Positions 7,892 to 15,865 of a DNA stretch of 46,818 bases are shown here, piece by piece. The notes beneath the pieces are model-generated. The model was not told where the DNA came from and made no database searches. It saw nothing but the letters and a program-made list of their open reading frames with translations. The DNA is from an uncultured Odoribacter sp. GTDB taxonomy: Bacteria > Bacteroidota > Bacteroidia > Bacteroidales > Marinifilaceae. Both the position numbers and the translations under genes were made by a program. The stretch is taken from positions 1-46,818 of the forward strand of contig CAJJNP010000004.1 of assembly GCA_905193145.1 (NCBI GenBank). The letters run 5' to 3'. How positions within the stretch are numbered: the first letter of the stretch is position 1; the number at the start of each line of letters is the position of its first letter.

Positions 7892-9211
7892 TTATAAAGG
7901 TTTTGTTGTTTCGTCCAATGCGCCGCCGTCATGCGAGCCCCACTCTTTGTCAATGCCGATGCCGTTGTTGGTTCCTTCAAGAGTTCCTCCGTAATATTCG
8001 TCCCACACGGGGTCTATGTAGATATAGATATCATTGCTTTGTCCACTGAGGTCAATGGGCTTATCTTTGGAACCCATCCGGTAAAACTGGTTGGCACGTA
8101 TCGGATACTGCATCCTTGCATTTTTCTCGTCTCCTCCGATGATACCCGTTCCGTTGCGTGTGCCGGGTTGTTGTTGTACAGTGGGAGTGTAGAGCACCCG
8201 ACGCACGGCGAGGTCTTTGCCGTCGGCATCCTGTACTGCCAGTTCCAGCGTGCAGATATCCTTGTTTGCCGATGCCGCAATCGGCAGCAAATAAGCAGAC
8301 AGGTTAAATGGCTCTCCTGCTGTCTTCGGGGTATAGGTGGCAATGATACGTTCATTCCCGTTATTGGTAGTGATGTAATCGATATATTCAGCATCCGGTA
8401 CCAATTTGCTGTCTTTATAGCCGGCGGGTAATACGGGCAGAAATTTCACCGCTGTATTTTGTGCTTTGTAAAGGCGCAGCACAACTTTTGCGACCGCTGT
8501 ATTTTCTATCTTCTCGGGCAACCCCTTGAAATAGCCCATCACGCCTGCCACCCGTCGGTTTAGCACAATTGGTGTGCGGGATGCGGTGCCGTTCTTTAAA
8601 TCCGCTTTGGTGAACGTCTGTGCGCCTGCAAAGAGTTCCGACTTATTCATCAGGCTCTCGGTGGCACCTGTTTGCAGAGAGAATTTTCCTTCGGAGAGTT
8701 TGGCTCCTGCGGTTGTTTCTGTTCTTACAATTGCTTGCTTATCTGGCGCACCGTAGGCAGCCACGGAATTTTCATTTTTAAATGTTGGATTATCTATCGT
8801 CCCGGTATAGGTATCATCAAATCCCATGGCAACAAAGCGGTAATTCTTGCCATCCTGATAGCCTTGGTAGATGGTGGTGTAGCCCTGCTCTCGGGTTTCC
8901 AGTCCTTGGTCTGTGCCTTGCAAGTGTGTCCATTTTACATCTTCCGATGCCACACAAGTATAGTCCGTTCCATCCTCTTCATAGATATAGAGCTGCACCC
9001 GGGTGACATGTTGCCTTCCTTTCAATGTCTGGTCGTCTGGGTCGAACACAGATGTTCGGGTTTGTAGCGAAGCCTCTCCTTGCACAGCGATTGCCAACGT
9101 ATAAGGCGATTCCCCGACGGGGACTGTCGGTTCGCTTTTCGAGCAGCCGACTATGCCTATCAATAGCAATGCGCTCCAGATGAGGGGGAATTTGTTTTTC
9201 AGCTTCATCAT
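7892..9211 (-). CDS. Fimbrillin family accessory subunit (Mfa/FimC-like)
   Basis: 439 residues. Lipoprotein signal with GIVGC (Cys23) and maturation-like site LQTRTSV (Arg52). Seen: VTRVQLYIYEEDG, a first-domain strand typical of fimbrillins; NRRVAGVMGYFKGLP, nearly the same phrase as HRQVAGTFGYFKEVP in the shaft pilin of this operon; and a C-terminal strand NDIYIYIDPVWDEYYGG matching the IYI...W(D/E)E end of the anchor, but without the IH. The homology to the shaft subunit shows that it is a fimbrillin. Its gene follows the large adhesin gene's neighbours in one direction with 26-27 bases to the next gene. Probably a tip-complex adaptor. Confidence 0.8.
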   Translation of the reverse strand: MMKLKNKFPLIWSALLLIGIVGCSKSEPTVPVGESPYTLAIAVQGEASLQTRTSVFDPDDQTLKGRQHVTRVQLYIYEEDGTDYTCVASEDVKWTHLQGTDQGLETREQGYTTIYQGYQDGKNYRFVAMGFDDTYTGTIDNPTFKNENSVAAYGAPDKQAIVRTETTAGAKLSEGKFSLQTGATESLMNKSELFAGAQTFTKADLKNGTASRTPIVLNRRVAGVMGYFKGLPEKIENTAVAKVVLRLYKAQNTAVKFLPVLPAGYKDSKLVPDAEYIDYITTNNGNERIIATYTPKTAGEPFNLSAYLLPIAASANKDICTLELAVQDADGKDLAVRRVLYTPTVQQQPGTRNGTGIIGGDEKNARMQYPIRANQFYRMGSKDKPIDLSGQSNDIYIYIDPVWDEYYGGTLEGTNNGIGIDKEWGSHDGGALDETTKPL

Positions 9212-9228
9212 TATGCGTGTTTATTGTT

Positions 9229-12200
9229 TCATTTGGTTGTTTTATTCAGATAGAGACGATTGCTTCCGTTGCCGACCTGATCCAGTCGGATTTCACCGTG
9301 AAGAGGATAACTCTTGCCGGTGAGGGAGTCTGTCAGTTGCCAGCCGTCCCATTCTGTTCCGTTAGCTTCAAACAGCAGGGTGACACTGCCGCTCTGTTTC
9401 ATCAGCAGTCCCAGCGGGATGCGGGTAGCTCTTTTGATTTGCTGTATGCTGAGCGCCTCTTTGCCGGCTTGGGTGAATATTGCCACTGCCGGACGCTGCT
9501 CGCTGTCAATCAGCAGGGGTGCATCTTCGCCTGTGCGATATTCATCGGAAGCCCGTGACGATTGCACCACCACACACGATGCCACCTCTCCGGCAGCAGC
9601 TGCCGTGATACGCAAAAGCGGTAGTGTTGAACGTCCGGCCTTGTGTGCCGGGCTTGTAGTTGGGGTTTTCTGGCGGAATATGCCGGCATTTAACCGGACT
9701 GTTAATGTGCGGGTATCTGTCTTAGCCACTACAAAAAATGCCTCCATCGGTGCTATCAGCAGATTGCCGGTTGTCTGGCTTGACACCAACTGTCCATCCA
9801 CCTTAATCATTGGATTGTTAGTGTTGCCGTCGTAAACAAGGATATGCGATACGTTATTATTAGCAGCCAGGAACTGCGCCACGTCCAGATGGCACATCAT
9901 CGGATTGCCCATCAGGAAAGTCGTGCCTGCTTTATTTGTGAGCTCGACACTGCCGGGCAGGTCGTTCAACTTGCCTCCAGCCTCTGTGCGGGATATTGAT
10001 TCCGTTTTGCCTGTTGCCACACCTTCATGTGTGTAATACTGATACGTTTCGTGCGTCTTCGGAAACCGGAACATATAGCTGTTAAAATCGTCTGTCTTGC
10101 CTGCACGGAGAGAGAATCCCTGACAGGGAGTATATTTTTCCGCCACGGCATTGAACTCTTGCGACCATTCAGCTGTGCCGACATCGACTTTATCTAAACT
10201 TCCATTGGTGCCCTCCACCTTCTCGATTGCCGTGCAACTCCAGAAACGCTGGTAGACGATGGGCGAGGTGCGCATCTCGGGATATTCTGCGGCACTTAGA
10301 GGAAAGAAGTATTTATCTTTTCCCCAGGATACGTTGGGATTGATAAACATATCTCCGGTGTGCATCTCCTGCAACGGGGCTGCCAGCAGATAATTGCGTC
10401 CGCCTTGCAGCGACAGATCCACATAGGCTTTCCCGCTCATGGTGAGATATTGTGTTCCCACCACCTCGGCTCCGCTTTCAAAATGGATGTTGGCGCAACG
10501 GTTCTCTGTTTTCGGTTCTTTCAATTCGGGATAGCGGTCGGCATGCGAAGGGATAATCACATCCGTACAGCTCCAGGGGCTTCCTTCCACCCAGTTTTCC
10601 CATTTGTTCCAGTCTGTGGAGGCGGCATCTCTTTTCCAGGTAGCCACAAGCGGATGTATATAGACAAACAGCTGGCTGTTGTCTGTCAGCGGCACTCCTT
10701 GCATATCGAACACTGTGATTTTATATCGTCCCGCGGGCAATGCTCCTCCGGCAATGACAAGGTTTCCTCCTGTTATTGTCGCTTCGATGCGCCGGTAGAT
10801 GGTTTGGTCGTTTTTATCCTCGCAATAGAGGCTGACTTTGGTGCCTTCTATCAGAGAGGTTTTTATTATCTTGATATTTAATTCTTCTCCGTAGCAGGTA
10901 TGATAAGTGCCGTCATTGATGGTCAACTGACCGTCGGCATTGCCTTTTGTATCTTCCAGATTGCGGCAATACACTCCACAGATCTTGGAGTTTTCGAGTA
11001 GCGTCAATCCGGCTGCGGTGGTAAATTCCACTCGGTCGAACTCCTCTTCGGGTGTCACTTCAATATAGGTGCGTCCGTTGTGTGAAATCAAGTCTGCGCC
11101 CAACACACCCAGTTTTTCGGTGGAAGCCACCTCCTTGCTGCCGTTGAATACTTTGAAAATACCGATGTCTATCAACTTTAAATCTAAAAGACTAGGCATC
11201 TCTCCCAATATGATACCCACCGGTTGGTTCGCGGGTCTTTTCTTGAAGGATAGCGAAATGGTAGTAGCTCCGGCTGCTCCGGCTGTAGCCCGTACTACGG
11301 TGCCCGATGCAATGCTGCCGTCCAGCATTTTGCTTAAATCGGTAGCTGCCTCATTGACAGCAAGCAGACCGCCCAATTGGGTTTTTTCATAATCCACCAT
11401 CAGTCCGTCCTTCACGTTGGTCAGCAGTTCCAGTCCGCCGCCCACTTCGGTGGTGGGATCGCAGGCACTGTCTTCATAGAAAATATGGTAAAGGCGGATA
11501 TTGTCCAATACGCTTGCTACGCCCTTTTGCCACAGTTCCATGCGGTCGAACTCCTTGTCGGTGATAATGCTGATGCGCACCTTGTCGTTCTCGTTGCTAC
11601 CCAATAGTCCCAGTTTCACTGCCGAGTTCTTGGTGCCACCCTGTTTGTCTACCAGTTGCCCGTCTTTATATAGTCTGATTTGGAAAAATGTCAATGCTGT
11701 CAGGTCGAGCAAGTGATTCTGCGCCCGCACCACAAAGCCGGTACGGATGCTTTGTCCGTTGCCGCCGATGGGCTTGTTCCATTCAAAGGCAGCCACCGGC
11801 TCTTCCAGCTCCAGCACATTTGCCAGTTTATAGGCAGTGGCATAGGTCTCCTGTGCCATATCCACCACGTTGTTCAGGTTGTTTGTTCCCTGAAAGAGGC
11901 TCAACAGCGACCCCTTCCAGCCGATAGGTTCCGTAGCATAAGCTCCGTGCGAGCGTGCTGTGATATATGTATTTCCCTGTTTGCGGGATTCAGTTTTTCG
12001 ATAGATGGTTGCAATGTGGCTCACTTGTCTGCCATCCGTTGCGGTATAGAGTGCTTGCGCACGGTAGGCTCCGTCGTGCGTCATGCCGTCCAATACATTA
12101 TTTCCCCCTACGTTAGAGATACTGGGCTTGCTTCCGTAGGGTGAAGACAATACCTGATATTGTACAGTTCCCTGTTCAACAGAAGGCAGTCTGTACGAAT

Positions 12201-13491
12201 TGCTATAAGTGGTGTCGCTGCCGAATGTAAATTCATTTGCAGGATCGAGCTTTACGCCTTCACGGACGTAGGCATAATAATAGAATGCTTTTCCTACATC
12301 CACACCTCCGGAGAGAAAACCGGAAGGTACTTTGATTTTCATTTTGTTGCATGGCTTTGTCAAGTCCATAGAAACTAATGTCTTGCTTCCTCCGATGAGT
12401 GACAGACTTACTAAATCTGTTGCTGGTTCTGCCTGGTCTGTTTTTGTCTTATCTTGGTATGTGTATAAATGTCCTCCCGGAGCTTTTAATATATCTAATC
12501 CTATTAGTTTTGCATATTTATAATAGAATCCCACTTGTGCTCCGGCCGGTATTTCTCTTTTGAAATCCAATTTGATGAAAGAACTTACGAGTGCACCTAG
12601 CAACGCGCTTGATTCCTCGTAATCATCCAGTTTGTCATTCGTTACTTTATCTGCTCCGATGCCTATTATGTTTTCTGTACTTTCAACTTCTGGTGTTCCT
12701 CCCGTCCAAAAATCCGCAAATTGGGTTTCCGAAGTCGCTCTGATTTCCGGATTCTCGCCGACAAAGGCATATTTCACAGCCAATGAAATTGTAGGTGCAA
12801 GTTCGGCTTTTACTCCTTGTGAGCCTAATACCACCTCATCAAAAGGTTTCGTTGCTTCAAAAGAGATAACACGGTTGGCAACATCTGTGCCGCTGTTCAA
12901 GGCAAGCAAATCAAGTTTTATGGCACTCCCTTCTTGCGATTGTACGGAACTTTCCTGTTTTTCCCCTCGCAGATAGGTGGTAAGAGACAAGCTCTGTAGC
13001 AGGTCTAAATTTAATAAACTAATACCTGAACCTGCTTCATCTTTATACACAAATCCCACTTTCTGACCGGCAGCATAGATTCGATGCAGGTCTTTGACAG
13101 ATGCGATGGGTGTATATACAAGTCCTGCACTGACAACTGCTTTTGCCGAGTAGTGATTGTTCAAGTCGGTGTCTACGATGTTGCCGATTGTTCCGGTGCC
13201 TGCAGTGATGACTTCCACCTGTTCGTTGATGTCGTTGACAATGCGGCCGGGACCGACCAAGGGTACTCGGCAGTTCTCTGTTTTCCAGGTGCCGTCAGGC
13301 TGTTGAATCAATCCTCCCGGTTTTGTGACTTCCATCATGGCAGTGCGTGTAGGCACCTCTTCGGTCATGGGCATGATGACTTCGTCTTTCTGACAGGACG
13401 AAAAGGTAACAGCAGTCAACAAGGCTGCTCCTGCCATCCATCGGCGACAAGCATTTTGTAATCGGTGAGGTATGAATGTTGTTTGGTACAT
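9229..13491 (-). CDS. Giant modular lipoprotein adhesin of the fimbrial operon (putative tip)
   Basis: 1420 residues. Lipoprotein-type signal (TFSSC, Cys33) and maturation-like site VPTRTAM (Arg49). It holds at least four diverged modules of roughly 110-150 residues (about 103-225, 282-390, 541-670, 697-842). Each has a VDxxLxNYA-like opening, then aGxxVGF, LLxLDLL, a LYKDG/TYLRG strand and a closing FDRVEL/FDEVVL. The same scheme occurs in large secreted Bacteroidota adhesins. A C-terminal region (about 1000-1420) has TDWNKWENWVEGSPW, VIIPSHADRYPEL and FLMGNPMMCHLDVAQFL, as seen near the ends of type IX-secreted surface proteins, but no clear type IX sorting domain. The position directly after the shaft gene suggests a ligand-binding tip. 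The ligand is unknown. Confidence 0.7.
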   Translation of the reverse strand: MYQTTFIPHRLQNACRRWMAGAALLTAVTFSSCQKDEVIMPMTEEVPTRTAMMEVTKPGGLIQQPDGTWKTENCRVPLVGPGRIVNDINEQVEVITAGTGTIGNIVDTDLNNHYSAKAVVSAGLVYTPIASVKDLHRIYAAGQKVGFVYKDEAGSGISLLNLDLLQSLSLTTYLRGEKQESSVQSQEGSAIKLDLLALNSGTDVANRVISFEATKPFDEVVLGSQGVKAELAPTISLAVKYAFVGENPEIRATSETQFADFWTGGTPEVESTENIIGIGADKVTNDKLDDYEESSALLGALVSSFIKLDFKREIPAGAQVGFYYKYAKLIGLDILKAPGGHLYTYQDKTKTDQAEPATDLVSLSLIGGSKTLVSMDLTKPCNKMKIKVPSGFLSGGVDVGKAFYYYAYVREGVKLDPANEFTFGSDTTYSNSYRLPSVEQGTVQYQVLSSPYGSKPSISNVGGNNVLDGMTHDGAYRAQALYTATDGRQVSHIATIYRKTESRKQGNTYITARSHGAYATEPIGWKGSLLSLFQGTNNLNNVVDMAQETYATAYKLANVLELEEPVAAFEWNKPIGGNGQSIRTGFVVRAQNHLLDLTALTFFQIRLYKDGQLVDKQGGTKNSAVKLGLLGSNENDKVRISIITDKEFDRMELWQKGVASVLDNIRLYHIFYEDSACDPTTEVGGGLELLTNVKDGLMVDYEKTQLGGLLAVNEAATDLSKMLDGSIASGTVVRATAGAAGATTISLSFKKRPANQPVGIILGEMPSLLDLKLIDIGIFKVFNGSKEVASTEKLGVLGADLISHNGRTYIEVTPEEEFDRVEFTTAAGLTLLENSKICGVYCRNLEDTKGNADGQLTINDGTYHTCYGEELNIKIIKTSLIEGTKVSLYCEDKNDQTIYRRIEATITGGNLVIAGGALPAGRYKITVFDMQGVPLTDNSQLFVYIHPLVATWKRDAASTDWNKWENWVEGSPWSCTDVIIPSHADRYPELKEPKTENRCANIHFESGAEVVGTQYLTMSGKAYVDLSLQGGRNYLLAAPLQEMHTGDMFINPNVSWGKDKYFFPLSAAEYPEMRTSPIVYQRFWSCTAIEKVEGTNGSLDKVDVGTAEWSQEFNAVAEKYTPCQGFSLRAGKTDDFNSYMFRFPKTHETYQYYTHEGVATGKTESISRTEAGGKLNDLPGSVELTNKAGTTFLMGNPMMCHLDVAQFLAANNNVSHILVYDGNTNNPMIKVDGQLVSSQTTGNLLIAPMEAFFVVAKTDTRTLTVRLNAGIFRQKTPTTSPAHKAGRSTLPLLRITAAAAGEVASCVVVQSSRASDEYRTGEDAPLLIDSEQRPAVAIFTQAGKEALSIQQIKRATRIPLGLLMKQSGSVTLLFEANGTEWDGWQLTDSLTGKSYPLHGEIRLDQVGNGSNRLYLNKTTK

Positions 13492-13521
13492 GTGTTCAAG
13501 ATTATAGAGGCTGAGGTTTAT

Positions 13522-13552
13522 AAGAGTTCCGGCATCATCTGCCGGAACTCTT
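13522..13552 (-). promoter_or_regulatory. Intercistronic hairpin after the shaft pilin gene
   Basis: AAGAGTTCCGGCA and TGCCGGAACTCTT form a perfect 13-bp stem with a 5-base loop, 22 bases after the shaft gene stop. On the transcribed strand no T run follows, so it is not a classic terminator. It probably stabilises or partly terminates the transcript, so that the shaft is made in excess over the subunits encoded after it. That role is inferred. Confidence 0.65.
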
Positions 13553-13573
13553 GGATGTTATAGAAGGGAAGGG

Positions 13574-14899
13574 TTAATCCAATTCCATTCTATGGATTAA
13601 TTCCCAGTTGTCATTCACCTGAAGAATCAATACCTGTTTGTTGTTCAAGGATTCAGGTTTGTCAGGATCTGGTTCTGGACCAGGACCCGGCTGCGGTTCT
13701 GTAGGTTTGTCCAAAGTTCTTGTACCGATTCCATACAAATGGTTACGCACTACATTGTATACATTTTGAGAATCGGTATTTTTTTCAGATGTGAAATTAG
13801 TACCCCATGTGTACAAATCATGTTCTTTCAATTGCTTGTCAGTACTAGGCAGTTTTACAATCCAAGTTCTTAATACTTTGCCACCGTTGTCAGTAAGTTG
13901 CAATTCAAATGTATTTTTAGGCGAATCAACTGTTGCATCTTTAGCAAAAGGAATTACGAAACTGCCACCAAAGAATGAGCCATTTTCAAAATTCGCATCC
14001 TTTGCTAGTGCATCTGGTTTTTTCCAATTAGTAATATCAATAAGTCCGTCACTATCTGCATCAACAATACCAGCAGCTCCATTTGTGTACCAATCTGCTA
14101 AGTTGATTTCATAGATAACTTTGTCATTAGCAGGTGAAGTACCGTTTACAACGAACATGGCAGTGTTTTTTTCTGTTCCGTTTTCAGCCATGATGTTGGG
14201 ATTGAATTGTCCCAATACCAAGTCCTGATTTCTATTGTAAGCTACCAGTCTTAATTTTGCTGTTCCTGCAATATAAGGTACTTCTTTAAAATATCCGAAA
14301 GTACCGGCTACTTGGCGATGTAATACCACTGCTTTGTTAAATCCTTTACCTTCTTCGATTGTCAGATTAACGGAAGTTGCGAAGATTTCCTCTCCGATTT
14401 TATCTGCTTCTGTTGTTTGCTCCAAAGTCAGTTTCAAATTGGTATCGAATGTTTTATTTGCGGTTATTTCGTTAAGGTGAGCTGCTAACCCTTTTCCATT
14501 AGCCTGATATTTGGTATTAGTGCTGTATCCGATAGCGTATACGGTGTAAGTCGCTGCTTCTAGTTTTTTGTGCTTCAGGCTGATGGTGGTTTCACGTCCG
14601 TGCCCGTTTAACTCATAAGTTTCGGAACTTTTCATCCAATCGTTAATCAGTGTGTCATAGACAACATTTGTTCCATTACAGATAATCACCTTCACGTTCT
14701 CGATTGTCTGTTTTGCTTCCGAGCTGTAGAGCGGGCGTCCTGCGCGGGTGGTCAAGCCGTCGCCAGAGCTGGCTACCTGCAATACCAACTGCTGTGCTGT
14801 GTTGTCATCGGTTGGAGTGAATTCATCACTGTTGTTGTTACATGCACTGAACAATGCGATTCCGGCAGTCGATGCATAAAAAAGATTTCTTTTCTTCAT
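13574..14899 (-). CDS. Major fimbrial shaft pilin, Mfa1/FimA family
   Basis: 441 residues. Lipobox LFSAC (Cys20); maturation-like site LTTRAGR (Arg52). Family pattern: first-domain strand VKVIICNGTNVVYD, then SLKHKKLEAATYTVYAIGY, FGYFKEVP, and IPFAKDATVDSPKNTFELQL in the second domain. There is a Pro/Asp-rich linker (PTEPQPGPGPEPDPDKPE) before the C-terminal strand VLILQVNDNWELIHRMELD, almost the same as the end of the anchor protein encoded just upstream. In type V pili the pro-segment is removed by an Arg-specific protease and a C-terminal strand of one subunit fills the freed groove of the next. The central part of the gene is richer in A+T than its neighbours. Being followed by a hairpin fits the most highly made subunit. 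Confidence 0.85.
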   Translation of the reverse strand: MKKRNLFYASTAGIALFSACNNNSDEFTPTDDNTAQQLVLQVASSGDGLTTRAGRPLYSSEAKQTIENVKVIICNGTNVVYDTLINDWMKSSETYELNGHGRETTISLKHKKLEAATYTVYAIGYSTNTKYQANGKGLAAHLNEITANKTFDTNLKLTLEQTTEADKIGEEIFATSVNLTIEEGKGFNKAVVLHRQVAGTFGYFKEVPYIAGTAKLRLVAYNRNQDLVLGQFNPNIMAENGTEKNTAMFVVNGTSPANDKVIYEINLADWYTNGAAGIVDADSDGLIDITNWKKPDALAKDANFENGSFFGGSFVIPFAKDATVDSPKNTFELQLTDNGGKVLRTWIVKLPSTDKQLKEHDLYTWGTNFTSEKNTDSQNVYNVVRNHLYGIGTRTLDKPTEPQPGPGPEPDPDKPESLNNKQVLILQVNDNWELIHRMELD

Positions 14900-14959
14900 T
14901 TCTCTTTTTTTTAATTCGACATTAGTTTAATCGTTTGTTATACTGTATTTTATTTACAA

Positions 14960-15850
14960 TCAGTCTATTTCCATTCCGTGTATCTCTTCCCAGTTGTCGT
15001 TTACCAGGATGTAGATGGTGAATTTGTCTCCGTCGTACACGTAGCGCAATACGGTCAGCTCATTGCGCTTCAGGGTGATGTTTACCGGTTTCGGTTGTAC
15101 GTCCGGGATTTCCATTCCGGCTGCGTCGAGGAAATTCACCTTGAGCTTCGAACCGTCTTTCTCACGGGAGGGGGCCAAAAGGGTTTTTGTCACGTTCTCC
15201 GTCGGTTTCTCCCATTGGGTTTCCGTGCACACGGTGGTAGTCCCCGTGTATTGGAATTGGCAGTCCGTCTGCCCGTAAAGACCGTCAATGCTTTGCGTGC
15301 TGCGGCTGGTGTTTTGGGGCAGTCCGCTTGCTTCCACAATCAGTTTGCCTTTTGTGCGTTCCATGTCTATGGTGTAGGCATAGTTCCACGCATCGTATTC
15401 CAGTGTGTCGTTGGTCAGGTAAAGGTCGTTACCCTCTGTGTGGTCGGGGTGGAAGGCTACGGAGCTATGGTCGTCCGACAGCGGGGTCTGTTTGTCCGCT
15501 CCGCCCCATACCGTGAGGATATACTTGCCGTGGGGCAGGCTGTCGCTGAATGTAACGGGATAGCTCTTTTCATCGCTGTCCACTCGGAAGATGCCCTGTT
15601 CTGCCACCACCCGGCCGGTTGCCGCATCCCGCAGCGTGTACTGCAAGGTGGGAATATAGGCACGGAAGGCAAGGTCTTCCGGTAGTTTGTCTTCCAGCTC
15701 CACTTTGTCCACGTTGAAATAGTTCTTGTCCTTCACCTCGATGTTCACCTGCAGCGGCGGACAGGGGAGGATTTCATCCCGTACGCAGGAATTTCCTGAC
15801 AGTGCCACCATTCCTAACAGCAGATAGTATGTTATGTTCTTTCTCTTCAT
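14960..15850 (-). CDS. FimB/Mfa2 family fimbrial anchor lipoprotein
   Basis: 296 residues. Signal with lipobox SGNSC (Cys22), followed by the family-typical VRDEILPCPPLQV. Beta-rich body: HGKYILTVWGGAD, SVAFHPDHTEGNDLYLTNDTLEYDAWNYAYTIDMERTKGKLIVEASGLP in pieces recognisable from FimB/Mfa2. The C-terminus IYILVNDNWEEIHGMEID mirrors the shaft pilin end. Unlike the other subunits it has no TR[AT] site in its first 60 residues, as expected for an anchor that stays lipidated and ends chain growth at the outer membrane. It lies 60 bases before the shaft gene and 15 bases after the DUF3868 gene. Confidence 0.88.
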   Translation of the reverse strand: MKRKNITYYLLLGMVALSGNSCVRDEILPCPPLQVNIEVKDKNYFNVDKVELEDKLPEDLAFRAYIPTLQYTLRDAATGRVVAEQGIFRVDSDEKSYPVTFSDSLPHGKYILTVWGGADKQTPLSDDHSSVAFHPDHTEGNDLYLTNDTLEYDAWNYAYTIDMERTKGKLIVEASGLPQNTSRSTQSIDGLYGQTDCQFQYTGTTTVCTETQWEKPTENVTKTLLAPSREKDGSKLKVNFLDAAGMEIPDVQPKPVNITLKRNELTVLRYVYDGDKFTIYILVNDNWEEIHGMEID

Positions 15851-15865
15851 CTCAATTCTTGGATT

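Noticed and set aside
9229..10300. Type IX secretion C-terminal sorting domain on the giant adhesin
   Set aside because: The last residues (SYPLHGEIRLDQVGNGSNRLYLNK) do not show the standard sorting-domain pattern, and a lipobox plus TR site point to the fimbrial route.
14978..15685. 235-residue open frame on the plus strand
   Set aside because: Antisense to the FimB/Mfa2-type anchor, whose signal peptide and family pattern are clear. No sign of a real protein.
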